Assembly: GCA_029204225.1 (NCBI GenBank)
Contig: CM055100.1
Location: forward strand, 59,208,975 to 59,272,974
Source: Diphasiastrum complanatum
Lineage: Eukaryota > Streptophyta > Lycopodiopsida > Lycopodiales > Lycopodiaceae
DNA length: 64,000 bases
Direction of reading: 5' to 3'
Positions 1-13,406 of this stretch are shown here, piece after piece. Position 1 is the stretch's first letter, and every line of letters starts with the position of its first letter. The notes beneath the pieces were generated by a model. The model was not told where the DNA came from and ran no database searches. It worked only from the letters and a program-made list of their open reading frames with translations. The translations under genes were made by a program, and so were the position numbers.

Positions 1-3000
1 GTTTAGCAAACTTTATGCGGAAATCAATCAAGTATCTCCAATAATCTCCACAAATTAGTGGCCCACTGGTCAACAGGTCCTTTCCTCACCTTGAGGTCTA
101 AAGTTCGATTCTAGTTCCAATGAGCTGTAATTTGAAACATCGTAAAATGATTCGTGACTAGAATCAAGAAGCTTCATTTTTTGGGGGGGGAATTTGAACC
201 TTTTGACAAAGACTAATACACAGTTTTTCAGTTTTTTGAATAGTCTTGCTTTACAATTATTTAAAGTCTTATAGAAATTCAGAACTGATTCAAACTAGTC
301 TTTCCATTCGGTTCAGAATCAGATGAATCGGCATACATCCTGGTTCAGAATCGGGTCCATCGCAATTAATTTAGAAAGAATTGGCAACAGAAACATTTGC
401 AAATTCTTTGATACATAATGCAAAAAATTATCTAATGTATTATGTATAATCCACAATGTTTCTAAAATCTTCAAAAGATTAAATTGCTAACAAATAAATA
501 CATCTAAAACGTTCACAGTTGCTTGTAGAAAGCTGAAGCCTGAAACAAATTAGTGTTCACAGAATCACAACTGCACATGACAATGTTGAATAAACACAAT
601 TCAACTTTCTCATTCTAATTTCCATGTTCCAATTTATGATCTATAAAAGATCCATCATCAAACATCCATCACACGACACACTAGTGAACATTTGAAAGCG
701 AAATCAAAGAACCTTTCCTGATTAGCACAATCAAAGGATCAAAGGACCGTAATTCTTTCCAATTTGAATTGGAACCAAGCAATTCATTAAAAAATCATGA
801 TTCATTCGGTGGAAACAGCGATTCAAATTGACAGAAAACTATGAACTCAGGTGCACATTGACCTACAAGAACACACAATTCTAGCTACTATGATACAAAA
901 ACAGGGACGTAACAATCATCCTTCATTTGCTACTTGATCAATTTAGCCAGGGTACTCTCGATCGATGATACAATTGCCACAACATTTAATTTCAAAATCA
1001 AAATTATAATATCAGAGATGTAGAGGTCAAAGAGTCATCCACAATAATATCGTGAAGCCCTTTCAGACATAAATCTACCCGTTTTGATGCATACTAAATC
1101 ATGTGTCATGGAATAAGGTGAACAAAGCAGAATATAAGAAGCATCTCCTAATCCTCCATAATTTTCTCTATACATCATTTATAATAACATGTTATATTTG
1201 TAAAACTTTTACTCAGAAAACCTGGCAAAGTTACCAGCTCTTGCCTGGCTCGCTTTACAGCTCTTTGGACAAGATGTTGAATTCAGCTCCATAGAAAGGG
1301 TGTTGATCAGATACAATGTTAAGTGCAGTACATTGACTTCTTTGATCTAATAAAACCAACTGGTTTGATGCAAATAGAGCAGTGTCCTTCCAGCAAAAAC
1401 AGAAGTACACAATCAGATTTTCTGAACATCGTGTTTGCAAAAGTTTCAAAAATAATTCCAAGTTCAGCTCAGAGCAAGCAAGCTGGAAAGTATCAAAAGG
1501 TACACTTCAGTACAGTAAGGACGGAACCCACTTACTGTCTGTGCCATTAGGTCAGTGCCATTTTCATGGAAATCAGTTCATGCTAACAGTAATTGCTGCC
1601 TCACCTGTCATTAGTGCCTTTAGTGACTACTAAATTGAAGGGGTTGCTGCCCCATTACCTCCTGGATAAGGTATAGCTGCAAAGGCCCAGAGGAAATCTG
1701 ATGAATTTTTTCAACAGTCGCAGGCTCGTTAATATGGAGAACGAACAGGCAGGTGAATGCAAAGTGTAAAATAAGAGCAGTCGACACAGTTGAAGGGAGC
1801 TGAGGCGTTGGTGGCGTGTCATGGGTTTGGGCCCAGGCCAATGGCAGCTCACCATGGGCCCACAGATCTACGCAAGCACCAAGGGTACAGTACATCAAAG
1901 GACAATCCGTACAGTATGCAATGACGTCAACCGCAGGGATTAGGGACCAATTTGCTCCCAGGACGCACAGGTGCGAGATCCCTTCACACGCGCCATTTGA
2001 AGTCTTGGGCAGGTTTGAATAACTTCAGATATATGCATAAAATAAAATTTCGAATAAGGGATCAGTTGTTGGAGGTTTTGTAGTTTGCAAATACAATGCA
2101 TGGTAATGCCATGTGTCAGAACGCAACTGGGCTGGGCCAGAGTACTTCACGTCTGAGAGGCCACAGGTGAGTCCAAGATGGGAGTGGAGCTGAAGGGCTC
2201 AATAAGCACTAACATTGTAACTTCAGTACAGTTATCTTCTTCCCAAAACTGGCCTAATTTCTTAGTGCCAGCTGAAACTAGAAACGTGGAGCTGTTAGCT
2301 CACACTATGTGGGAACGTTATTAGAGCAACCCCCTTGGAAGGCCAGTTAAAAAACACGAAATAAAGAAAACACTTTGGTGTCAGTGGGCAAGCTAAGCCA
2401 AGATTGTCAAAAACATGCCCTGTAAATACCAAACTTGAAAACTTACGCATTGCAAGCCAGGAAATGTAATGTGGAATTTGCTGAATTAAGCCGATTCCAC
2501 AGCATGGTAGCAGTTCTGAATTTTGTTTTCCAGAGCTCGGCGAAGGTTACGGTGTATTGTTAGCACCAGGAGGTCACGGATATGTATGTAGACTCCTCGT
2601 GCTTAGTCAGGATCGTTTAAAACCTAATTACGCTTGGTAACTAGGCTTAATATACACAGCCAAAAAACCAGAATTGCTAATACGTAATGTGAAACTCTCT
2701 GTGTTTGAGTGAGTTCCATGGCGTAATAGCGATTCTTGCTTTTTTTTCAAATAACCACTATTTTGGCGAGCACGAGGAAGGTAATGGCATGACGTCAGTA
2801 CTAGGAGCCTACGTCCCTAGCCTCAACGTTTGGAATCTGATTATGCCTGATGATCGGGCTTTATCTACACAGCCAAATTATAAAAATTGCTGCTAGGTTT
2901 TAAAAAATAAACCTGATTGTTTGGTGTATGTCATTTTGTAGCTTTAGTGGAATCTCACTCTGTGCCTCACGTGAGCTCTTAACTAGCATGTCACTTAACG

Positions 3001-3567
3001 GAGGACTATCAAACACTGGATCTATCATATTAAAAGGGTATCAAAATGATAATATAGTCAGACAAAAATTCAATAAAAATGATATGCAAAAACAAGATGC
3101 GAGAAATGATCAAGATACTAAATAACTAGCTACATAGCATTATAGAAATGGCAAAACAAAGAGAGACTGTCTCAAAAAATATCAGACAAGCTTACACTCG
3201 TATTAAGGTTTAACATATATTAACTTCGCTTGTATTCCCTGTCCAATGAGCACCAGTGAAGTAGAGCTCGAGACTTCAAGGTAAACGGCTCACATCATTT
3301 CATATTAAAAACAACAGATGCAATGGAAAAAAATTCTTTCATAAGTGAATCGCTACATACGTAAAAACCAAAAATGCAAGAAAATTGGCAACGAGCCAGC
3401 TACTTAGCAGCAACGAAATGCAAAAACTAAGAAACGAAAGATCTTATGGAAGAAATAATATTGTCAGATGAGCTTAAACTCGGCTCAGGTCTCGAAGTGT
3501 AAACTATGTTACCAGTTTTTCATGTACGAATGAGCACAAGCGGAATCCACGACTAGGCTGAGCATAC
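1..3567 (-). other. probable long intron 1 of the H+-pyrophosphatase gene, no other gene seen
   Basis: The exon at 3568-3802 ends in a consensus donor and transcription runs toward position 1, so this stretch should be intron. I looked for the next conserved part of the pump (the segment after the AISEG motif) and found none on the minus strand. The remaining exons are therefore presumably beyond the window. The stretch holds short unrelated ORFs only and no retroelement coding motif that I recognise. Confidence 0.4.
55..125 (+). repeat. tRNA-like SINE head fragment (candidate)
   Basis: Two RNA polymerase III-like promoter boxes lie at the expected spacing. A box A-like TGGCCCACTGG is at 59-69 and a box B-like AGTTCGATTCT at 112-122 (about 9 of 11 matches to GGTTCGANTCC). 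This is the layout of a tRNA-derived SINE head. No poly-A tail or target duplication can be defined, so the 3' limit is open. It would lie in intron 1 of the H+-pyrophosphatase gene if that intron spans this region. Confidence 0.35.
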
Positions 3568-3802
3568 CTTCTGAGATAGCATTCTGGATCTCAGCACACA
3601 GAGCCACAGCCTCGGCGTCATCGTATCCTTCCTCATCATCAAGCAAAGATTGATCATATCCGTTGTTGATACTGGCTTGGCCGCCTCCCACAGAGACACG
3701 AGACACCAGAAACCACTGTATCAGAGCAAAAACCATCCCAATTAGAGCTGCCACGGGGATGAGGATCTCCACCAGCAGAGCGCTGAGCAGCGTGGCCGCC
3801 AT
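3568..3802 (-). CDS. AVP1: vacuolar (type I) H+-translocating inorganic pyrophosphatase, first coding exon
   Basis: The pump hydrolyses pyrophosphate to move protons into the vacuole. The exon encodes about 78 residues: a short lumenal start, the first membrane helix (VEILIPVAALIGMVFALIQW), the VSRV motif, an acidic loop with a DDEEG patch, and the conserved CAEIQNAISEG. This order matches the N-terminus of plant type I pumps of about 770 residues. The exon ends AISE-G in phase 1 at a donor reading G|GTATGC. The start at 3802 (ATGGCG) fits family length. An in-frame ATG at 3955 would add about 50 Ser-rich residues translated from a TTC repeat, which are more likely 5' UTR. The rest of the gene is outside the window. 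The identification rests on family recall, and the symbol is that of the Arabidopsis homologue. Confidence 0.85.
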
Positions 3803-3960
3803 AGCTGAACGCTCCCACCTCCAACAAAACCACACCCAAAAATAAACGAAGAGGAGGGAGGAAGAAGAAGAAGAAGAAGAAGAGGAGGGGGTGCAAAAGA
3901 GAAGAGGTTTAAGAGCACGGTCAATTCTCATCCCGCGTCGTTGGATACCAGCCACGTGTC
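3803..3960 (-). other. probable 5' UTR of the H+-pyrophosphatase gene with a TTC repeat
   Basis: Read on the minus strand this is a pyrimidine-rich leader holding a TTC/TCC run (plus-strand GAA units at about 3862-3886) just before the ATG. CT-rich leaders are common in plant housekeeping genes. The frame is open through the repeat, so an N-terminal extension cannot be fully excluded. No transcription start is visible. Confidence 0.5.
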
Positions 3961-4355
3961 ACCTAGCCACGTAGATTTTTTTGGCTGGGAGTCGTGGCGA
4001 GATCTGAACGTTTGTGGGCGAATCTTGTGATGGCCGGCTCGGGTCTCGGTCTAGTTTTCGTCTCTTAAAGGGACGGTAGATTTTAAAGCGCGCCACAGAT
4101 GGATTTTCCTAGGCTTGTTCAGATCCTGCCACGTTTGCCAGCTCGATAGTGGCCAGGTGGTATATCTACACGTGGCTGGGATCTAACTGTGCGGACTGGA
4201 AAATTCTGCTCTCCTTCTAAGAGACAAAAAACTGAACAATAAGCTGAAATTGAGGCTCGTTTTGAGGGCTGCTGACGCGAGAATAAAAAGGAAATGGAGC
4301 ATATCTGGCTACGGGATAATTCAAAGTTGAACGTTGCCGATGCTGCCACGTGGCA
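3953..4355 (-). promoter_or_regulatory. G-box/ABRE cluster upstream of the H+-pyrophosphatase exon
   Basis: Three CACGTG cores lie at 3953-3958, 4169-4174 and 4347-4352. The last sits in a 12-bp palindrome, TGCCACGTGGCA (4344-4355). Further ACGT cores occur near 3966 and 4130. G-boxes of this type bind bZIP and bHLH factors, including ABA-responsive ones. Proximity to the start codon suggests stress- or ABA-responsive control of the pump; this is inference. Confidence 0.5.
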
Positions 4356-4619
4356 GAAGCTCCACACCACAAAATTGCAATCATACATGACCCCATGACC
4401 CACACTATCCCCCCACATTTTGTGGCCTCCTATCACAAGAGTGTCTGAGTGTGCCTGAAAATCTAATCAATGGGCGGATGCTTCGGTGTCATTGAACCAG
4501 GTGGACCCAGTTTAGCCCACAAACCAGGTGAGCCTGATATGTCTAGCAGTGTTTCGGATAAAAACTAACAAATCCCAACCAATGGCAGTGCGTAGTAGCG
4601 ATTTTGTTTTTTCTGTTTT

Positions 4620-5050
4620 TAGGGTGGCTTCACATGAAAAAGCATTAAGTGGAAAGTGTCCCAAATAATGCACTCTCATTAGTGGAGGCTGCTTTTTATT
4701 GCCATTTTCCCGTTTCACATGGAGTGTGACTTACCCCTAAATGGAGACCACTTTAGGTGGCCTTTTCCCATTTCACATGGAGTGAGACTTAATCCTAGGT
4801 GAGATTGAAAGATGCCACCATTGGGGAGGTAAAAAATGCTTCCTTGCTAGGCCTCCCGCCAATGATGGGTCCTTCCTCTCACATTCAATAAAATCCTCAC
4901 ATTTTTTACCTAATTCAAATTCATGCAAAAATTTATTCTTTGCTTCCAAAAAATAGGTTGTCTCATAGGAAAAATCGTTTTTTCAATGTGGGGGGAAGTG
5001 TGTTTTTTAAATCCACTTAATGGGGCCCTTTCCATGTGAAAATACCCCTA
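4620..5050. mobile_element. MITE with hAT-like terminal inverted repeats
   Basis: The left end TAGGGTGGCTTCACATGAAA and the reverse complement of the right end, TAGGGGTATTTTCACATGGA, pair over about 38 bases, ending in a shared ATTAAGTGG. The element is 431 bp with no coding capacity. Internally the motif TTTCACATGGAGTG occurs twice about 62 bp apart (near 4713 and 4775). TAGGG(G)TG termini are typical of hAT-derived MITEs. An 8-bp target duplication is not clear because both flanks are T-rich. Confidence 0.6.
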
Positions 5051-7464
5051 AATTTTTTTTTGGGTCTATTTGTTCCTCATGCTGCATAGTAAGTTGTTAG
5101 GAGGTGCTTTAGGAGCATGGTTATGCTTAGTAAACAATCTCACTCCAGTTTAAGCTTCACTTTCAGTTCCATATTCAGTTTCAGTACCTAGTGTATCTTC
5201 GTTACCTGTACCTCCCCCTACCAACTTCCATTTTCACACCAAAAAAACAGAATTAGGGGGTGAGCGTAGTTTGTATGATTATGCTTGGTGACCAAGTTCC
5301 ACTTAGACACACACAAAAAACTTCTACTTAAAGCTAATCTCAATGTTTACAACGTTGTTTCAATGGATCATATGGATGTTATTGCTCCAAATGAGTACTG
5401 CCTTAGCTTGCCTTGGGATGTTGAGGTGTGCTTGCTTCACATAAGAGCGTCCTAATTTTATTTGATTCAAGGTTTCTTACAAGAACTCAAGGAGGGTTTT
5501 CATCGGTGATTAGGTCCCACGGGTGGTTGTGATCATGTTGATGTCCACCTAATAGTCCATTTGTGTACCTTCTTGTATTCAAAGAGAGCATGAATTGCAC
5601 CTAGATCGTTGGCCTATTGTCTATTGGAGAAGGGAAAATGTATATTACCATTAGATGAGGACAAATTCACACGTGAAATTGTAAAGGTAGATAGTGCATT
5701 TCCCAAAATTTACAAGAGCTCTAAAGCTTATTATTCTCAACCAACAAAGTGCAACGCACAAATCATGTGCCTTTAAAAAATTTGTTGTTGTGATCTATAT
5801 AAGATTTAAGAATGTCATGAATGGAGTTTTGTCATTAAAATAGAGATGTGGAATCCTTTGTACCTCACAAAAAGGATAATATATCAACTCAATTGCGGAA
5901 ATGTGTTATTGTATTGTTGTTATGCACTCCTTGTTTAGTCAAATGTGTTGAATGGAAGCAAAAAACAAGATGTCCTTTTGTCCTTAGGATCAATTAACAA
6001 GAGAAAGAAACACCAAATGTGTTTGAACAAAAAAGAAAAAGGATATGTCCTTTTATGCTTAGGATTAATTCACAAAAAAATAAATATGTGTTGATATATT
6101 CTTGTGAATCTAGTATCAACTATATTGGTGTTTTTTGTGCTAATAACTAATCTACCCATTGACTAAAACCAATCATGTTATTGAGTGACTTACCTTTAAA
6201 GTAAGGAATTTCTTTGAAGTAGCCTTACACAAAGTAATTGACAAGATCTAACAACTTTAAGATTTTCCAACAATGAATGTAATTTTTTTACTTATTCATG
6301 TAATAATCAGTTTATGAATGACAAGCTTAAAATGGAGGAGGGTAGTCACTTGGGCAGTACTATATGTACAATTTGGCATGGCCAATTTGAAAGAAGTGAC
6401 ATATCAAGGCAAATAAGTGATGATTTGGGGAGGAGGAGGAGGAGGAGACTCTGGGGGATCATACCCCTTGTGGCACCCAAACTAGGCATGAGCATATATA
6501 AATGTCTTTATTATTGATAACTTGTCAAATCAAGCTACTAATCAAGTTATGCAATCTCCCACCCTATCAATTCATCAAATGCTCATGATATTTAGACACT
6601 TGTTGCTTACCATTTGTAATCAAGCTCCTTACATATTTTTTCTAGTGATGCTACCACCCCCATTGAACTTGCATTTGTATCTGGATATCATCGCTCACCA
6701 AGATAGATATGATTACTTCGATTCTAGCATCACTCATCTTGTAGAAGTGCTATATATATCATAATAGCCAATCAGAGGCATGGAGGACCACCAATCTTAG
6801 TCCTCAAAATGTGGCTTCTAACAATGGACTACAAGATAGAAGTTGTTGGATATGGAGATTCTAATGCAAGACCAATGGAGAAAAAGAAAGATGGAGTTGA
6901 AGCGAAACATAAGAGCTCTCAAGATGGATGTGTTTTCTATGACATTGGAAAAAAATGATGTGGATTATTATGCAACTCTTGGGAGAAGTATGGATTGTGC
7001 AAACTAGACCTGAGTTCTGTTCTTTCTTTTGGTCACTCATTTATGTTGAGGAGCATAGCTCAAAGAATATTGCCTCTGAATCTCATTATCACTTAGAAAA
7101 GGTTCATAGAATCGGAGATGAACTCTCCCCCTTCATTTGTGCATAGTGCCTTGGTCTTTCGACCTATCTAATTTGTCGGAAAGAGGTGTTGTGGAGATAT
7201 GTCGAACTCAAAAAGAAACGAATGAAAATAATTCGAGTGTCTAGAAAGAAAACCTTTCGTGCATGGCGGAATAAACTATCTTCCTCTTTCACAATGTATG
7301 ACTACGCCTATCAATTTCAAACAAAACAATAGTGATAGAAATCATGTTTGATCTTATAGTAACTAACTTTGAAATCACCGTACTATAGTGATTATGTATC
7401 CAACTAATAAAGCATTAAATTATCAAACAAGTGATTCGTCACGAATCACAAGACAAATAATTAG
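5051..7464. other. spacer without a recognisable gene
   Basis: AT-rich sequence with short frames only. A degenerate tandem duplication lies at about 5967-6095: a block around GTCCTTT...CTTAGGAT...AATT is repeated with a period near 75 bp. I see no retroelement domain, RNA gene or conserved host protein. Confidence 0.4.
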
Positions 7465-8465
<1,001 letters not shown>

Positions 8466-8478
8466 CCAATACTCTCCC

Positions 8479-11130
8479 TTAATTTGAATTTTTGAATGCC
8501 TTGGCCTTCAAACTTAGTTCTACACAGAATCTTTTGCGTGATTCCAAACTTAATGCTTTGGTAAAAATATCGGCTGTCATATCTTGCGTTCTACAGTACT
8601 GCAATTTAACCTCTTCGTTGAGAACTTTGCTTCTGACGAAATGATACTTCAATTCAATATGCTTACTCCTGGAATGAAATCTAACATTGGTTGATAAAGC
8701 GATGGCACTTTGATTATCACAAAATAATTTTGTCGGAGCATATTGATTCAGACCGATATCTGAGAGCAAGTTCCTCAACCAAATTGCTTCCTTTGTAGCT
8801 TGAGAGGTTGTGATATACTCTGATTTAATGGAAGATAGAGCTATCGAAGATTGCTTGCGATTGTTCCAAGAAATTGGACCATTGTTAATGAAGAATGTAA
8901 ATCTAGAAGTAGATTTACGAGTGTCTACATCTCTTGCCCAACTCGCATCTGTGTAACCACTGAGGAAATTGAGTTTGTCATTGCCGATTGTTCCATAACA
9001 AATGCAAAAGTCCATAGTAGCTCGAAGATATCTCATGACTATGATGAGAGCCTTCCAATGTGTTATACTAGGATCAATCATAAACTAACTGAGAGAGTTG
9101 ACTGCAAAAGCTATGTCTGGCCTGGTACAGATCATGGCGTACATAAGAGATCCTATAATAGAATGGTAAGGATACTCACGCATTTGCTACTTCTCTTGAA
9201 TTGTTTGGGGACACTAGTCCTTTGACAATTTGAGTCCTGGATCCATTGGTGAGAGAGCTAACTTGCAATTGCTCAGATTATATCTAGTTAAAATGTTGTA
9301 GATGTATCTCCGTTGTGTAATGTAGATCAACTTTTGTTTTCTGTCTCTGTGGATTTGTATACCAAGTAGAAATGAGCTTTGCCCAGATCGGTCATGCCGA
9401 ATTCGAAAGATAGCATTGTCTTCTCCTCTTTTATCAGATCGGTACTGTTGCTGAAAAGCAATGTATCATCCATGTATAATGTGATAATGATAAAAGACTG
9501 CTGCACCATAAAGTGCCTTATGGAGTTTACACACATGATTGTGTTTACCCTCGATAATATAACCTTCGGGTTGCACCATGCAAATGTCTTCTTCGACAAC
9601 TCCATTGATATGTTGTCTGTACATCCATTTGATGTATTTCCAAATCTACTACAGCGGCAAATGATGCAAAAGTCAAATAGAAGAATGCTTGACTACTGGA
9701 CTAAAGATCTCAGTGTAATCGACGTTGTATACCTGAGAAAATCCTCTGGCGACAAGTCATGCCTTTCTCCTATTGATGCTTTCATCTACATCGTACTTGA
9801 CTTTGAAAATCCATTTGCAATCAACTACATTTCTGCTAGCAGGTAATTCGACAATCGTCCCTGTTTGGTTCTTGATAAGAGATGAATACTCTTTATCCAT
9901 AGCTTTTATCCAAAGATCGGAATCAGGATGACAAGTGCCTCTTGGACAGACGTCGGTTCTTGAGCAAGATAGGTTGCAGACTTATTGATATACCCTTAGG
10001 TGGTCTGCTGGTTCTTGAAGATCTTCTGGGTAATAGAGAAAGTTGATCGTTTTGATCATACTGTAGTTGATGAACTACATCATCATCTTTTGATTTGTTG
10101 TTGATTTGTTGTTTGTCGAAAGTAGAAAAGCTTGGACCTTCAATAGGAATACTCGCCTACGGAACTGGAAAGTTCAGTGCATCAGGAGAATTTGACAGGT
10201 CAGCTACATGGGGACTGCCCTTTCCTTTGAGGTCTTGAAACTGATCTTCGATGAAGATGACATCCCGGCTAGTGAATATCTTCAGCTCAATGGGATCGAA
10301 CAACTTGTAGGCTTGATCTAAAGTAGTGTAGCTGATGAAAACCCATTTGATACTTTGGAAGTCGAGCTTCTTCATGAGATCACGAGGTATCTATGCAAAA
10401 GAAGTATATCCAAAAACTCGTAAGTTTGATAAAGAAGGTTTGGTACTTGTCCAAACTTCGAATGGTGTTTTGTTTGAGAGGCCTTTAGTAGGACATCTGT
10501 ATTGAATATAGGTTGATGTTGAAACAGCTTCAGCCCAGAAGGACTTCGGAAGTGTCGCATGTGATAACATGCACTTTGCCAATTCGACTAAGATTCTGTT
10601 CTTTCTCTCAGCAAGACCATTTGACTGAGGCGAATAGGAGGTGATATATTGTTGCTCAATGCCGTTGTTAAGGCAGTATTCCTTGAATTCGTTGAAGATG
10701 TATTCTCCCTTGTTATAGGACCTTAGCGCTTTGATTCGTTTGCCAGTTTGATTCTCAGCATGCTCTTTGAATTGTCTGAATTTGATGAAAGCCTCTGATT
10801 TCTATTTAATGAAATAGACAGCTATTTTTTTGGAAAATTCATCAATAAAGGTAATGAAGTACTTTTCATCTAGAAATGAAGGAGTTTGCATAGGTCCACA
10901 TATATATGTATGAACAACCTCTAACAGACCTTTTGCTGCATGCATATGATTTGATCTAAAAAGAATCCTAGCTTGCTTTCCAAAGATGCAGCTATGACAC
11001 ACAGGGAGATCGGCCTTACCAGAAGGATAGTCAAGATCAAGGACCATGGATTGTCTGGACATGTTCAAAATAGATGCATGATTCACGCGTCCGAAGCGAT
11101 GATGTCATAGTAATGCTTTATTGACTAGAA
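8479..11130 (-). pseudogene. degraded copia family A polyprotein (integrase, RT, RNase H)
   Basis: Read from high to low coordinates: a GAG-pre-integrase start (about 11115-11030, HHRFGRVNHASIL), integrase core and C-terminal part (10960-10170, with SYSPQSNGLAERKN, a FWAEA block and DVIF), RT with palm motif YMDDTLLFSN (near 9460) and MTDLG, then a long RNase H ORF (8479-9081) with SGYTDASW, SSIKSEY, CDNQSAIAL and HSRSKHIELKYH. Several frameshifts and stops split integrase and RT. Gag and protease are absent, and the 5' side stops near 11130-11300. It is a dead element whose 3' LTR is the preceding entry. Confidence 0.88.
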
Positions 11131-11300
11131 TAGAGGTTTTCAAGGCTTGACTAGACTCAGAATAACAGGCTCATTAATTGAATCGGTCATTCTTCCAAAT
11201 CACTTTAGAAGAACAATGAGCTGGGTCTAGATTTTTCAATTAACTCCTATCTATGATCATATTAGGAAAAAACTTTATCACTTGATTTCAATTAAATTTT

Positions 11301-12057
11301 GATTGTTTGGAATTAACTTTCGCTGACCTAGCTATAGATAGATCTAGGTATAGTAGACCAAGTGAAGATTGGTTTTTTGTAGTTTTTGATTTTTAGGGAT
11401 TTTTTTGGTGGTTTTTGTTCAGTTTCTGAAAATCGGTTGGGAAGTAACTTTTGCCCTTCAAACTGTAGCTTCATTGCATCATGGCGGTACCATCTGCAAG
11501 TTGGCGAAGTTTGGTTGCAAAGGAACAGAAAGTTATCAGTGTCTAATGAAGATTTTGTCTCTTTTGTCACCAAAATGGCAAAATTGAACACTTTTTATTG
11601 ATTTCTCTTATTTATTCAGATCCAAATGGATCTTAGGAACGGTTATCTATATGGATTCCCCTGCTCAACAATCAAAACATATTTCAAGTTAAAAAAATTC
11701 ACACAAATCAAGCAAAATCTCTCCCAAATTAACCCTATTATGCCAAAACAAGATGCCTAAATGCAAGCTAACATCCAAGCATGGATCATAAACATGCTGA
11801 AAAATGAGAAATTGGCGTAGCTCCTTGTTAACAGTGTCAAAATTGTAGTGGGTATTTCCTATTCATCTTCAACCCTAGATCCAAGCACACAAGCATCAAG
11901 GAGATGAAGTTGTCACACAAAGATTCGTTCCCATGAGAGCGATAGCATAGTTCATAATCAAGCACATGCATATGATCCATCTCTAACACTAAGCATTAAC
12001 ACTACGATCCATTAACACTACATCCACTAACACTACTCAAGAAATGATAGAGCTTAC

Positions 12058-12144
<87 letters not shown>

Positions 12145-12539
12145 TATAACAATAATAAACTCCAACAAACATCAAATCCAACAATTAGCAAATCCAAAGA
12201 AAACATGAGAGATGGAGGAGGAGAGAAGAAGATCAAGGACATTCCATAAGAGGCTCAACCTGCTTGTTTTGACATGAAGAGAGAAAGTACAAAATAACTC
12301 GAATCCACCACTATATATAGCGGATTTTAGGGTTTTGGCCTCAAACCTATTGGCCAATTTCCACCTCCCTCATTATTTGAAATTCAAAAATTGGAGAGAA
12401 CCCTTTTTATTCACTAACTTGACTATTAGGCCTTGTGACATTAAAAGTCCTGCAAAAAGGCTTAAAGTTTATTAACTTCTAACTAATCAAATAACTATGT
12501 GATCATCGGGTTGGACTTATACATGCAGGGTGCCAAATC
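11301..12539. other. spacer or unknown LTR-like region
   Basis: No coding domain is recognised. A TATA-like CTATATATAG lies near 12313 (readable on the minus strand), followed downstream by CT/CA arrays, a layout like the LTR leaders elsewhere in the window. No matching second LTR was found, so the assignment stays open. Confidence 0.35.
12060..12139. repeat. compound (TC)n(AC)n microsatellite
   Basis: About 19 TC units (12060-12098) run directly into about 20 AC units (12099-12139). Confidence 0.98.
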
Positions 12540-13249
12540 CCTCTCACTTATTGTCAAAAATTGTGAACTCCTATGAAGTGAAGGTCGAAAGGCGAACAAT
12601 TTACGAAAGTCAAACATACCTTGAAAACTCTAAGACATGAAAGAAAGCGAAGGTCAAAGGGCGAAAGATTCACGAAAGTCAAACATACCTCGAAAACCAA
12701 AAGACACGACACGACACGACATGAAACGAAAAGAAAACGAAGGAAAATATTTCGTGCTACCAGTTGGCAGCTCAACGGGCGTGGTGACTTGTACTTCACC
12801 CTCAGTTGAAACAGTTAGCAATAACAGAGAATAATTAACTAGTTGATTAGCGTTAACTACTCTTAGAATTCTCTGTTTAGCTATCTTGTAAAGTCCACAC
12901 AGTGGAGATATATAAATACATTTTTGGATCAACGAATGAGTGAGCAATAGAGTAGAAAAAAATTAGAAAAGAAAAAGATAGAGAAACGAAAACAACTATG
13001 CATGAAAGTCTGCCAACGAGCAGAACACAACGACTGAGCTGAGTGTCAGGCTGCCAACAAGCGAGACACTGATCATCTCATTCAAAACTCAAAAACTACT
13101 CTCTTCTCCATCTCATTGTTTTTGTTGTCTTAATTGCTAGAATGATTTATGTTATGTGATCTATAGTCGCATGCCTAGGATCTTGAAAGCTTCTGCATAA
13201 GAAAATCAAACGAAAAGAATATGTTCACGAAACCAATCCGTTCGTGACA
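12540..13249 (+). repeat. 5' LTR of a truncated copia (start approximate)
   Basis: The sequence ends in CGTGACA immediately before a perfect initiator-Met primer site. It carries a TATA box (TATATAAAT, 12909-12917). It includes a 69-bp tandem duplication (12580-12648 and 12649-12717) built around CGAAAGTCAAACATACC. The left end is estimated because no partner LTR exists in the window. Confidence 0.55.
12580..12717. repeat. 69-bp tandem duplication inside the LTR
   Basis: Two imperfect units start GAAGGTC and share CGAAAGTCAAACATACC at the same internal position. The second runs into an ACACG-rich stretch. It lies in the presumed U3 region, where repeated enhancer-like blocks are common in plant LTRs. 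Confidence 0.75.
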
Positions 13250-13261
13250 TGGTATCAGAGC
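13250..13261 (+). other. primer binding site, initiator tRNA-Met type
   Basis: TGGTATCAGAGC directly follows the LTR end. This is the standard plant copia/gypsy minus-strand primer site complementary to initiator tRNA-Met. Confidence 0.85.
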
Positions 13262-13313
13262 TATGAGATTATCAATACTGATATCTGAATAGTAATTTTC
13301 TAGACAACATAAT

Positions 13314-13406
13314 ATGGCTACAACGATCCAGACAAGAATAGCAATCATTCTTGATGGCGGAAGCTATAGAGTGTGGAAATTCAAAATCAAAACGCTGCTG
13401 AATTGA
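13314..13406 (+). pseudogene. copia gag N-terminal stub
   Basis: An ATG 53 bases after the primer site opens a frame of 30 codons (MATTIQTRIAIILDGGSYRV, then WKFKIKTLL) before a stop. The motif of a short acidic start followed by W-K-x-K-I/M is the usual start of copia gag. At about 13405 the sequence switches to an oppositely oriented gypsy RT, so this copia is cut off. Confidence 0.7.

Noticed and set aside
1103-2022. Small ORFs as host genes in 1.1-2.0 kb
   Set aside because: They overlap one another in opposite strands, have no recognisable motif and fall inside the probable intron.
3803-3955. N-terminal Ser-rich extension of the H+-pyrophosphatase from an ATG at 3955
   Set aside because: The extra residues come from a TTC repeat and a pyrimidine-rich leader; family members start at the equivalent of 3802.
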